Shown here: positions 16,550 to 23,881 of the stretch, piece by piece
How the letters are laid out: each line of letters opens with the position of its first letter
How positions within the stretch are numbered: the stretch's first letter is position 1
Source of the DNA: CAG-841 sp963656825
Lineage (GTDB): Bacteria; Bacillota; Clostridia; Oscillospirales; CAG-272
Assembly: GCA_963656825.1 (NCBI GenBank)
Contig: CAVKJG010000030.1
Location: 1-24,845 of the forward strand
Length of the DNA: 24,845 bases
Direction of reading: 5' to 3'
Notes under the pieces: model-generated
Told to the model about the DNA's origin: nothing
What the model saw: only the letters and a program-made list of their open reading frames with translations
The model's database searches: none
Made by a program: the position numbers and the translations under genes

Positions 16550-17167
16550 TCAGTCTTTTATAATAAGCTCGCTTGCGTAGGGAAGCTTTTTTATCCAGTC
16601 GCAGAAGGTATGCCATTCGTCAAGCTTGTGCGCCTTGCGCGAATTATAAATGTTTGTCAGCACTTCATAATTCAGCGTCACGGTGCGCATCTGATTGTAG
16701 CTTTCGGGCAGAAGCTGTATTACTGTGTACCAGTACGATTTATCCTGCGTTTCAAGATAATTTTTTCTGAGAGCTTCTATGCTTGCTATGAAGCCGTCAA
16801 GAACGGGGAGCATTTCGGGAACGGTGTGATCCCATGAAAAATCCTCGCGTTCAATTGGCTTTGAATGTATTTTATGCATTGTGCTTGTCGAATTTGCAAC
16901 AGTGCCGACTTTATATGTGTCAAATTCTTTCCACCAGTAAAGCGGAGCGGTGATATCAACCGAAACGAATATCTGACGGATAAATTTTCTGTGGTCGCTG
17001 CCGGCGCCGCAAAGACGTTTCGCAAGGTCAAGATCGTTTGCCCCGAGTGTGAAAACGCCGTTATCATCGGTGTAGCTGTCGCTTTTTGCCCAGCTGTTCA
17101 TGGGATTTCTTGCGCCTCTGATCGCGTTTTCAAAATTCATTACATCTGTTCTTTCCAGCTTAATCAT
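16550..17167 (-). CDS. ThyX-like protein, last gene of nucleoside importer operon
   Basis: 205 residues. I know similar proteins only as unnamed clostridial or phage genes. The layout resembles flavin-dependent thymidylate synthase ThyX: a segment HRKFIRQIFVSVDITAPLYWW (59-79) followed by NSTSTMHK (92-99), in the place of the ThyX RHRxxSxNxxSxRY motif. It is followed by LLPESYNQMRTVTLNYEVL (152-170) and an arginine helix YNSRKAHKLDEWHTFCDWI, in the place of the ThyX LP...T...N...R...AQ.EIR end. The RHR residues themselves are absent, so it may bind FAD or a nucleotide without being a working ThyX. It starts just after the second permease stop once the N gap is closed, so it belongs to that operon. 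The function is unproven. Confidence 0.5.
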   Translation of the reverse strand: MIKLERTDVMNFENAIRGARNPMNSWAKSDSYTDDNGVFTLGANDLDLAKRLCGAGSDHRKFIRQIFVSVDITAPLYWWKEFDTYKVGTVANSTSTMHKIHSKPIEREDFSWDHTVPEMLPVLDGFIASIEALRKNYLETQDKSYWYTVIQLLPESYNQMRTVTLNYEVLTNIYNSRKAHKLDEWHTFCDWIKKLPYASELIIKD

Positions 17168-17170
17168 CGG

Positions 17171-18189
17171 TTATCTGTCCNNNNNNNNNNTCTGTCCTCT
17201 CTGAAATAATTTGCTCCGAGTCCTGCCGGAGGCTGATTTTCTTTTTTGTTTCTGACGCTCGTTATTATAAGAACAACAACGGTTACAAAATAGGGAAGTA
17301 TTTTGAAAAGCTCTTTTTCTGCGAGGCCGATGCCGTTTATATAGCTTGCGGCTATGTAAAGTCCGCCGAAAATTATCGAGCCGAGGATACCTATATTCGG
17401 CTTCCATACGGTAAATATAACAAGCGCGACGGAAAGCCAGCCCATAGCGTCTATGACGTATTCCCAGTTGCCGTTGAGGTTGTCCATTATAAACGTAAGA
17501 CCGCCGAGCGCTGATATCGCGCAGCCTATGCAGGTCGCGCCGTATCTGTAAGCGGAGACATTTATTCCTGCCGCGTCCGCCGTGGCGGGATTTTCACCGA
17601 CGGAACGGAGATAAAGTCCCAGACGCGTTCTTGTAAGCACATATGAGGAGATGATCGCTATCGCAATCGCGATATAAATCATGATTCCGTATGAGAAGAA
17701 AAGCTTTCCGAACCAGCCGAGATTGCCTGCAAAGGGAAGTGACTTTGTGAAATATTTGCTTGCCTGTGTGAAGGTTATATTTACACCGTCGTTCGATGCG
17801 GCAATGATTTTTTTCTGAACCGATGTTATCATAAGCTTGGAAAGTCCTACGCCGAAGGTGGTAAGGGCAAGACCGGTCACGTTCTGATTTGCTCTGAGCG
17901 TTACCGTGAGGATACTGTAAAGAAGTCCTGCGAGCGCTCCGCCGATTATTGCCGACAATATCGGAATAAGAACGGCAAGAAGATAAACGAAAAACGATCT
18001 TCCGTCGGTAAGAGGGCCGACGCTTTGTATATACATCGTTTCGGAAACGCATCCGAACGCGGCGCCGATACACATTACGCCCGGAACGCCGAGGTTGAGA
18101 TGACCGGATTTTTCCGTTATTGTTTCTCCGGTCGAACCGAAAAGAAGCGTCATACCGATTCTTACGGCTTGAGTAAGAAATGTAAGCAT
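17171..18189 (-). CDS. BMP-type nucleoside ABC importer permease 2 (NupQ-like), crossing an N gap
   Basis: A hydrophobic permease of the BPD_transp_2 family, the same family as the ribose and nucleoside importers. It has the conserved LGVPGVMCIGAAFG near residue 33 and TRLGLYLRSVGENPATADAAGI (about 186-207), the cytosolic loop that meets the ATPase. About nine membrane segments are visible. It starts one base after permease 1. Ten N at 17181-17190 interrupt its C-terminus. Both flanks of the gap carry the same seven bases; merging them gives ...NYFREDR followed at once by TAA (17171-17173), a natural family ending and a protein of 333 residues. Read literally through the N, the frame runs on to 17164. 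It works with the first permease, ATPase and BMP lipoprotein of the operon. Confidence 0.9.
17181..17190. other. Assembly gap (10 N), probably artificial
   Basis: Ten N flanked on the plus strand by TCTGTCC on the left (17174-17180) and TCTGTCC on the right (17191-17197). Collapsing the duplicated 7-mer restores a stop codon to the permease gene. The gap therefore looks like two contig ends that overlap, not missing sequence. Confidence 0.8.
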
Positions 18190-18190
18190 A

Positions 18191-19288
18191 TCAGTTTTTC
18201 TCCTCCTTTTCTTTGTGACGGAACTGCAATTTGTAATTTATGAAGAATTCACATCCGATTATGAAGAACAGGACTATCGCCGTTATAATGTCGGCAAGGG
18301 AAGTGTCTATTCTGAAGGATGTGGAAACCTGATTTGTACCGACCTGAAGGAAAACTATAAGGAAAGAGGTAAGTATCATATACACGGGATTGAACTTTCC
18401 GAGCCAAGATACCATTATGGCTGTAAAGCCCTGTCCGCCGATTGTTTCCGTGCTTATTGTCTTGTCGATTCCTCCGACAAGGAGAAGTCCGCACAGACCG
18501 CATATCGCACCGGAAAGTATCATCGTACGGATTATTACTTTCTTTACGTTTATTCCTATGTATTTTGCGGTGTTTTCGCTTCCGCCGACAACGGCGATTT
18601 CATATCCGTGCTTTGAGTATTTAAGATAAACATAAACAACCACAGTAAGTATTGCAACAACTATTATCGCAAGCATGGAATCGTTCCCCGCGATAACGGG
18701 AAGTCCGTATTCGGTCATGGGGCGGAGAATTCCGGAGCCGTCCTTTGCCCAGCATTTTATAAAAAATGCCACAAGAGAGGTTGCAACGTAGTTCATCATA
18801 AGGGTGAACAGCGTTTCGTTTGTGTTCCATTTGGCTTTGAAAAGCGCGGGAATAACCGCCCAAATCGCGCCTGCCATAAGGCTTGCGGCTGTCATTATTA
18901 TCATAAGCAGCCACTTCGGAACGCTTCCTCCGAGATAAAACATACACGAAGCGCAGGCAAGTCCGCCTATGAGCGCCTGACCTTCGGCGCCGCAGTTCCA
19001 GAACTTCATTTTGAATGCGGGCGTTACCGCAAGCGAAATGCAAAGAAGTATGGCGAGATTTTTGAGCGTCTTCATAATCCGGTGAGAAGAACCGAAAACA
19101 CCTAAAAACATTTGTTTATATATCGCAAGCGGACTTTTCTTTGTAATGAGAAAGCTTACGATACCGGCAACGACAAGCGCCGCCGCGATAGCAATAACCC
19201 GCACCATTACGGATTCTTTGATTGAAACGCCGTTCCGCTTTACTATATGGAAAAGCGGCTCGCGCTTTGCTTTGTCATTACTTTGCAT
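18191..19288 (-). CDS. BMP-type nucleoside ABC importer permease 1 (NupP-like)
   Basis: 365 residues, BPD_transp_2 family. It has an N-terminal cytosolic stretch, then about ten membrane segments. The family motif FWNCGAEGQALIGGLACA (near 96-113) and the ATPase-contacting loop SKHGYEIAVVGGSENTAKYIGI (about 225-246) are intact. It pairs with the next permease to form the channel of a purine nucleoside importer like Bacillus NupNOPQ. Its ATG lies 11 nt inside the end of the ATPase gene, with GAGGAGG upstream, and its stop is one base before the next gene, so translation is coupled. Confidence 0.93.
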   Translation of the reverse strand: MQSNDKAKREPLFHIVKRNGVSIKESVMVRVIAIAAALVVAGIVSFLITKKSPLAIYKQMFLGVFGSSHRIMKTLKNLAILLCISLAVTPAFKMKFWNCGAEGQALIGGLACASCMFYLGGSVPKWLLMIIMTAASLMAGAIWAVIPALFKAKWNTNETLFTLMMNYVATSLVAFFIKCWAKDGSGILRPMTEYGLPVIAGNDSMLAIIVVAILTVVVYVYLKYSKHGYEIAVVGGSENTAKYIGINVKKVIIRTMILSGAICGLCGLLLVGGIDKTISTETIGGQGFTAIMVSWLGKFNPVYMILTSFLIVFLQVGTNQVSTSFRIDTSLADIITAIVLFFIIGCEFFINYKLQFRHKEKEEKN

Positions 19289-20837
19289 CGCTTGTTTCCT
19301 CCTCGCTCTGAGCTTGTGAAGAGTGCCTCGTCATGAGAAGTCCTATCTCTTCTTTTTTTGCGGTTCTTCCGTCAACCGTACCGGTAATTCTGCCGCCGTT
19401 TATAACAAGAATTCTGTCGCAAAGCTCTATAAGTACGTCAAGATCTTCTCCCACAAATATGACGGCAACGCCGCTTTCCTTTTGCTTTGTGAGAAGATTG
19501 TATATAAGATACGATGAATTTATGTCAAGTCCTCTTACGGGGTAGGCTGCCATAAGCACTGACGGAGCCGCGGCAATTTCGCGTCCGACAAGCACCTTCT
19601 GCACGTTTCCTCCGGAAAGGCGTCGTACCGGCGTTTCTTCGTCGGGAGTGACGACTTCAAGGCTTTTGATTATATCCTTTGCAAGATTTTTCGGAGGGGT
19701 TCTGTCCAGAAATACGGATTTGCCCTTTGTGTAGCTGCGAAGCATCATATTATCGGTTATGCCCATGTTGCCGACAAGTCCCATGCCGAGTCTGTCCTCG
19801 GGAACAAACGAAAGCCTTACGCCGAGGTCGCGTATCTGAAGTGGAGTTTTGTCGCGGAGATTTTCCTTTTCTCCGGTCGAGGGATTGTTGTACGATATCT
19901 CGCCCGATTCGACGTGATAAAGACCGGCTATCGATTCGAGAAGCTCTCTCTGACCGCTTCCGGCTATGCCCGCTATGCCGAGGATTTCGCCGGATTTTGC
20001 AACAAAGGAAACGTCGTCAAGGACTTTGAGTCCGTCTGCATTTTTTGCGCACAGATGGGAAACGATGATTCTGTCGCAGGGATTTTTGGGTTCGGGTCTG
20101 TTTATGTTCAGACTTACCTTTTTTCCTACCATCATTTCGGTAAGCTCGGCTTCGGAGGTTTCAGACGTTACAACGGTGGCGATATGCTCGCCCTTGCGGA
20201 GAACGGCAACCCTGTCCGATATGGAGAGAACCTCGTGCATTTTATGCGTGATGATGATTATCGACTTTCCGTCTTCCTTCATTCTTCTGAGAACGGTGAA
20301 AAGCTTTTCGGCTTCCTGAGGAGCGAGAACAGCTGTAGGTTCGTCGAGGATAAGTATATCCGCGCCTCTGTAAAGCACTTTTATAATCTCCACCGTCTGT
20401 TTTTCGGAAACCGACATTTCGTGGACTTTCTTTTTGGGGTTTATTGTAAAACCGTATTTTTCGGCTATTGCGGCAACCCTCTGATTTACGTCGCTGAGCT
20501 TATACTTGCTTCCGTCGTTTATGCCGAGAATTATATTTTCGCTTGCGGTAAATACGTCAACAAGCTTGAAATGCTGATGTATCATACCTATTCTGTAATT
20601 GAAAGCATCCTTCGGAGATTTTATGACAGCTTCCTCTCCGTTCACTATTATGTGACCTGCATCCGGATAATAAATTCCGGCAATCATATTCATAAGGGTT
20701 GTTTTTCCGCTGCCGTTTTCTCCGAGAACGGCAAGAATCTCCCCTTTGTAAACCGTCATATCCACATCACGGTTGGCTTGTATTGTGCCGAACCTTTTTG
20801 AGATATGACGCAATTCTATTGCAACTTCCTTGTTCAC
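19278..20837 (-). CDS. BMP-type nucleoside ABC importer ATPase (NupO-like), two NBDs
   Basis: 519 residues with two fused nucleotide-binding domains, as in RbsA/MglA-type importers. NBD1 has Walker A GENGSGKT (39-46), signature MSVSEKQTVEI (141-151, normally LSVGxxQ) and Walker B LILDEPTAV. NBD2 has the degenerate Walker A GIAGSGQREL usual for this family (about 290-299), LSGGNVQK (408-415) and Walker B-like VLMAAYPVRGLD. It energises nucleoside uptake with the two permeases. The start is GTG at 20837, set by GGAGGT six bases upstream. It is separated from the upstream lipoprotein gene by two terminator-like hairpins, so its expression is probably lower than that of the binding protein. Confidence 0.94.
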   Translation of the reverse strand: MNKEVAIELRHISKRFGTIQANRDVDMTVYKGEILAVLGENGSGKTTLMNMIAGIYYPDAGHIIVNGEEAVIKSPKDAFNYRIGMIHQHFKLVDVFTASENIILGINDGSKYKLSDVNQRVAAIAEKYGFTINPKKKVHEMSVSEKQTVEIIKVLYRGADILILDEPTAVLAPQEAEKLFTVLRRMKEDGKSIIIITHKMHEVLSISDRVAVLRKGEHIATVVTSETSEAELTEMMVGKKVSLNINRPEPKNPCDRIIVSHLCAKNADGLKVLDDVSFVAKSGEILGIAGIAGSGQRELLESIAGLYHVESGEISYNNPSTGEKENLRDKTPLQIRDLGVRLSFVPEDRLGMGLVGNMGITDNMMLRSYTKGKSVFLDRTPPKNLAKDIIKSLEVVTPDEETPVRRLSGGNVQKVLVGREIAAAPSVLMAAYPVRGLDINSSYLIYNLLTKQKESGVAVIFVGEDLDVLIELCDRILVINGGRITGTVDGRTAKKEEIGLLMTRHSSQAQSEEETSDAK

Positions 20838-20863
20838 GCGGTAACCTCCGAAATAAAAATAGG

Positions 20864-20888
20864 AAAAACGGCAATTTCAGAACTGCCG
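20864..20888 (-). terminator. Second hairpin with T tract between BMP lipoprotein and ATPase genes
   Basis: On the minus strand CGGCA (20888-20884) pairs with TGCCG (20873-20869), with a partly paired interior, and TTTTT follows at 20868-20864. It is a modest terminator-like hairpin only about 27 nt before the ATPase start. Confidence 0.5.
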
Positions 20889-20899
20889 CATATGTCTGT

Positions 20900-20940
20900 A
20901 AAAAAGAAGTATAAGGCGGAGGAATGCTCCGCCTTTATAC
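20900..20940 (-). terminator. First terminator/attenuator after BMP lipoprotein gene
   Basis: On the minus strand a stem AAGGCGGAG/CTCCGCCTT, extendable to 13 bp with one bulged base, has a 5-base loop and is followed by TTCTTTTTT. It lies 24 nt after the lipoprotein stop. Partial termination here would give a high ratio of binding protein to transporter. Confidence 0.75.
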
Positions 20941-20963
20941 ATTTTTTGACGTACTGAATTATA

Positions 20964-22178
20964 TCAGTCTCCGTAGTTTCTGTCGAGAAGTGTGATTCCG
21001 TCGATTTCAACGTTGAAATAAGGAGCGGAACGGTATTCGGATTCGTGGAAGTAACCGTCCTTAACGGCTTCCGTATCGCCTGTATAATCGCCGTAGTCGT
21101 CAACATCTGCCATATATGTAGTAAGCTTTTCGCCGCCTACAGTGAAGGTGCTTGTATCAAAAACCTTGATTTCGCCGCTTTCGAGCTTGGCTTTTACTTC
21201 GTCAAGCTTAGCCTGAGTGCCTGCCGCGGGAGCGACCTTGCCAATGGTTGTAAGCGCTACAGAGCCTGTGGAAAGAGAACCTGTGTAGTCAACGGGGATA
21301 GTGCCGTCGTTGTCTTTAACCGCTCTGATTATAAGCTCGAAATAAGGCTGCCAGTCAATTCTGGAAGAAACGATGAATGTGTTCGGGCAGGCTGTTTCCG
21401 TCGAACCGTTGTAAGAAACGTTGGGAACGCCTGCGGATTCGCAGGCACCGGGAGCACCCATGGAGTCTGCATGCTGGCTGATAAGATCGCACTTCTGAAC
21501 GTTTATAAGCTTTTCCGCAGCCTGCTGTTCAGCCGTAACGTCATACCATGAGCCCGTGAACGTCACGTCCATGATAACATCGGGGCATACGGATTTTGCG
21601 CCGAGATAGAAAGATGTATAACCGGAAATAACCTCTGCATAAGTGAAAGCTCCTACATAGCCGAGCTTCGGAACGTCGCCTTTGAGCTTGCCCGCTTCTT
21701 TAAGCTCGTTGAGCTTGAGGCCTGCCGCAACGCCTGCGAGGTATCTGCCTTCATATATGGAGGCAAAGGAGTTGAAATAGTTGGGAAGGTTTTCTGTGTG
21801 AGCCTTTGTGCCGGTAGCGTGGCAGAACATAACTTCGGGATAAGCCTTTGCCGCCTGAATCATAAAGGATTCGTGACCGAAGGAGTCTGCGAATATAACC
21901 TTGCAGCCCTGGTCGACAAGGTCCTTTGCGGCGTCAAGGCACGCGCTGTTTTCGGGAATATTCTTTGTGATGATAACCTGATCGTCGGAAAGACCGAGAG
22001 CCTTCTGTGCGCCTTCGATTGCATTTATGAAATTGAGGTCATAGGTGGACGTCTCGTCGTGGAGACAAATAACACCTATTTTGAAATCACTTGTCGTGTC
22101 TCCGCAGGAAGCGAAAAGAAGACAAGATACCGCAAGCATAGCGAATGCAAGCGCCATGGAAAGAACTTTTTTCAACAT
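20964..22178 (-). CDS. BMP-family nucleoside-binding lipoprotein
   Basis: 404 residues. The signal peptide ends in a lipobox LFASC (Cys25), so the protein is anchored on the outer face of the membrane and delivers substrate to the importer. The mature part follows the BMP/PnrA/Med fold: FKIGVICLHDETSTYDLNFINAI at the first strand and helix, VIFADSFGHESFMIQAAKAYP, SIYEGRYLAGVAAG and LGYVGAFTYAEVISGYTSF. These are conserved ligand-site segments of purine nucleoside receptors. AAAGGAG lies eight bases before the ATG. It is second in the operon after xpt, which supports a purine nucleoside as substrate (inference). An A-rich leader and a small hairpin precede it. Confidence 0.93.
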   Translation of the reverse strand: MLKKVLSMALAFAMLAVSCLLFASCGDTTSDFKIGVICLHDETSTYDLNFINAIEGAQKALGLSDDQVIITKNIPENSACLDAAKDLVDQGCKVIFADSFGHESFMIQAAKAYPEVMFCHATGTKAHTENLPNYFNSFASIYEGRYLAGVAAGLKLNELKEAGKLKGDVPKLGYVGAFTYAEVISGYTSFYLGAKSVCPDVIMDVTFTGSWYDVTAEQQAAEKLINVQKCDLISQHADSMGAPGACESAGVPNVSYNGSTETACPNTFIVSSRIDWQPYFELIIRAVKDNDGTIPVDYTGSLSTGSVALTTIGKVAPAAGTQAKLDEVKAKLESGEIKVFDTSTFTVGGEKLTTYMADVDDYGDYTGDTEAVKDGYFHESEYRSAPYFNVEIDGITLLDRNYGD

Positions 22179-22214
22179 TTTGTTTCTCCTTTGATTTTTT
22201 GTTTTTGTTTTTAT

Positions 22215-22237
22215 TTAATGTAGCCGCGCTACGTTAA
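22215..22237 (-). other. Inverted repeat between xpt and BMP lipoprotein gene
   Basis: TTAATGTAGC and GCTACGTTAA surround a 3-base loop; on the minus-strand RNA this is a 10-position stem with one C-A mismatch. An A-rich stretch follows instead of a T tract, so it is unlikely to be a terminator. It could protect the processed 5' end of the lipoprotein message. Confidence 0.4.
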
Positions 22238-22245
22238 ACCGTTAT

Positions 22246-22821
22246 TTATCCGCAAAATTCAATGCCGTTTTCCATGCTCATTGATTTTATCTTCGCAAGG
22301 GATTCTATTCTGAGTCCTTTACTGCGGAGAAGATCTCCGCCGCCCTGATATTCTTTTTCGATGATTATTCCGGCGCCGACCGTTTCCGCTCCGGACTGCT
22401 CTGTTATATCCCAGAGGGCCGAAAGAGCACTGCCTCTGGCGAGGAAATCATCTATTATAAGCACCTTGTCGTCTTTTCCGAGAAATCTTTTTGAAACGAT
22501 TATGTTGTTGTCGCACCCGTGTGTGTAAGAATGAGCCGAAGAAGAAAAAACCTCGCCCGTGATATTGGACGATCTCGATTTCTTGGCAAAAAGCATAGGC
22601 ACTCCGAAACAGAGTGCCGTAAGAGAAGCTATTGCTATTCCCGACGCCTCTATTGTGAGTATCTTTGTTACGTCGCAATCCGAGTAGAGCCTATGCAGTT
22701 CTTCTGCAAGCTTCCAAACGAAGGGAATGTCTGTATTATGATTAAGGAAGGAGTCAACCTTGAGGATATCTCCTTCAAGGATTCGTCCGTCCGCAATTAT
22801 TCTGTTTTCCAAAAGCTGCAT
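22246..22821 (-). CDS. xpt: Xanthine phosphoribosyltransferase
   Basis: 191 residues, close to the 194 of Bacillus Xpt. It converts xanthine and PRPP to XMP for purine salvage. Motifs are KVDSFLNH (21-28), a hallmark of the Xpt family; ILTIEASGIA; and the PRPP-binding loop VLIIDDFLARGSA (120-132). The C-terminal IIIEKEYQGGGD and RIESLAKIKS also match. ATG at 22821 is chosen because GGAG lies about seven bases upstream; the frame is open further upstream, but through the hairpin and the promoter. It is first in the nucleoside uptake operon. No purine riboswitch precedes it, and the leader is only about 40 nt. Confidence 0.96.
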   Translation of the reverse strand: MQLLENRIIADGRILEGDILKVDSFLNHNTDIPFVWKLAEELHRLYSDCDVTKILTIEASGIAIASLTALCFGVPMLFAKKSRSSNITGEVFSSSAHSYTHGCDNNIIVSKRFLGKDDKVLIIDDFLARGSALSALWDITEQSGAETVGAGIIIEKEYQGGGDLLRSKGLRIESLAKIKSMSMENGIEFCG

Positions 22822-22844
22822 CGGTGTCACTCCTTTTTTGCATA

Positions 22845-22860
22845 TTTCACAAAAGTGAAA
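22845..22860. promoter_or_regulatory. Palindrome TTTCACAAAAGTGAAA at start of xpt transcript
   Basis: A perfect 6-bp inverted repeat (TTTCAC / GTGAAA) around AAAA. It lies between the predicted start site of the xpt transcript (near 22864) and its ribosome site. That is a good position for an operator or a 5' stem-loop. It does not look like a PurBox. Confidence 0.5.
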
Positions 22861-22870
22861 CGAAAAAACT

Positions 22871-22898
22871 ATAATAAGCATACAATATCTTGTGTCAA
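22871..22898 (-). promoter_or_regulatory. Promoter of xpt-nucleoside importer operon
   Basis: On the minus strand, perfect TTGACA (22898-22893), a 16-base spacer and TATTAT (22876-22871). The 336-nt stretch between the xpt and mtnN starts holds this promoter, the palindrome, the mtnN promoter and about 150 nt of mtnN leader. I see no further gene in it. Confidence 0.65.
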
Positions 22899-22973
22899 AA
22901 ATCAAGGTTTTTTATTGAAAAACGCAAACTTTGGCATATTGACGAGGCAACCCCGCCTTTTTTGCGAAATCGC

Positions 22974-23002
22974 TTGTAAATTTTGTTTAGATGTGTTACA
23001 AT
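22974..23002 (+). promoter_or_regulatory. Candidate promoter of mtnN-pilT
   Basis: TTGTAA (22974-22979), a 17-base spacer and TACAAT (22997-23002). The predicted leader is about 150 nt. It contains a 9-nt direct repeat TTGCCGTTA at 23084-23092 and 23102-23110, and GC-rich segments that could pair, but I recognise no known riboswitch there. Confidence 0.5.
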
Positions 23003-23145
23003 AAAATCCGTAAAAAACGCTAAAATCAGGTGCGAAAAGCAAAAACGGTGGATAAAAAAGGCAGTCTGTCGAAAGCGGAGCGCTTGCCGTTATTCAGCTT
23101 TTTGCCGTTAAAGAGAGTGAAAAATAAATTTTATTCATAAGAAAC

Positions 23146-23149
23146 GGAG
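23146..23149 (+). promoter_or_regulatory. Ribosome binding site that sets the TTG start of mtnN
   Basis: GGAG at 23146-23149 is eight bases before TTG 23158. The in-frame GTG at 23149 overlaps this site and so cannot use it. Confidence 0.7.
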
Positions 23150-23157
23150 TGACAAAA

Positions 23158-23868
23158 TTGATTTCGGATACAAAGAAAAAAGTCAGGGCGGCGATAATCT
23201 GCGCGCTTACGAAAGAGGCAAACGTGCTTACAGCCGCGATGACCGAAAAACATTCGCAGACGCTGCTCGGCAGAGAATATACTTGCGGACTTCTTTGCGG
23301 AAAGCCTGTCTGCGTGGCTGTGTCGGGCGTGGGAAAGGTGGCGTCGGCAGCCTGCACGCAGACAATGCTGCTTTGCTACGAGCCGGAATTTGTTATAAAC
23401 ACAGGCGTGGGAGGCTCGCTTGTTCCGGAAGTGAAGGCGCTTGATACCGTCATCGCGACCGACGTTGTGGAATACGACTACGATACGTCGCTTTGCGGAG
23501 GCGAATGCGAGGGCTTTGTCGACGCCGTGGGAAAGGTGCATATGAAATGCGACGAAAGGCGTTCGGCTTTGCTTGCGGAATGTACGGAAAAGCTCGGCAG
23601 GAAAGCCGTAAGAGGCACAATCGCTACCGGCGATACCTTCATTGCCGATGAAAAGAAAAAAGAAAATGTCCGCCGTATAAGCGGCGGCATAGTCTGCGAG
23701 ATGGAGGGCGGAGCAATAGGGCAGGTATGTCTGATGGCAAACGTTCCGTTCTGCATTGTCCGCACGGTTTCCGACACGGGCGGCGGCGAGGAGGAATATC
23801 TGAGGTTTATAGACAAGGCTTCGGAATATTCGGCTTCCGTTGTTACAGAATTCATAAAACATATATAA
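23158..23868 (+). CDS. mtnN: 5'-methylthioadenosine/S-adenosylhomocysteine nucleosidase
   Basis: 236 residues. It hydrolyses methylthioadenosine and S-adenosylhomocysteine to adenine and the thio-ribose sugars, which recycles methyl-cycle products and feeds the adenine pool. PNP_UDP fold landmarks are IICALTKE with catalytic-side Glu20, VSGVGKVASA (56-65), NTGVGGSL (81-88), the ribose-binding VCEMEGGAIGQV (179-190, Glu181/Glu183) and RTVSDTGGG with catalytic Asp206. The start is TTG at 23158, fixed by its ribosome site. It is divergent from xpt and followed after 13 nt by pilT. Confidence 0.93.
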   Translation: MISDTKKKVRAAIICALTKEANVLTAAMTEKHSQTLLGREYTCGLLCGKPVCVAVSGVGKVASAACTQTMLLCYEPEFVINTGVGGSLVPEVKALDTVIATDVVEYDYDTSLCGGECEGFVDAVGKVHMKCDERRSALLAECTEKLGRKAVRGTIATGDTFIADEKKKENVRRISGGIVCEMEGGAIGQVCLMANVPFCIVRTVSDTGGGEEEYLRFIDKASEYSASVVTEFIKHI

Positions 23869-23881
23869 AGGAGAACTGCAA

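Noticed and set aside
19914..20801. A 295-codon plus-strand open frame opposite the importer ATPase gene
   Set aside because: The minus strand encodes an intact double-NBD ATPase with every motif; the opposite frame has no family features.
22822..22905. A longer N-terminus for xpt
   Set aside because: The added codons cover the palindrome and the promoter; the ATG at 22821 has a good ribosome site and matches the family length.
22906..23157. A purine riboswitch upstream of xpt or mtnN
   Set aside because: The xpt promoter leaves only about 40 nt of leader, and neither strand shows the conserved purine aptamer core.
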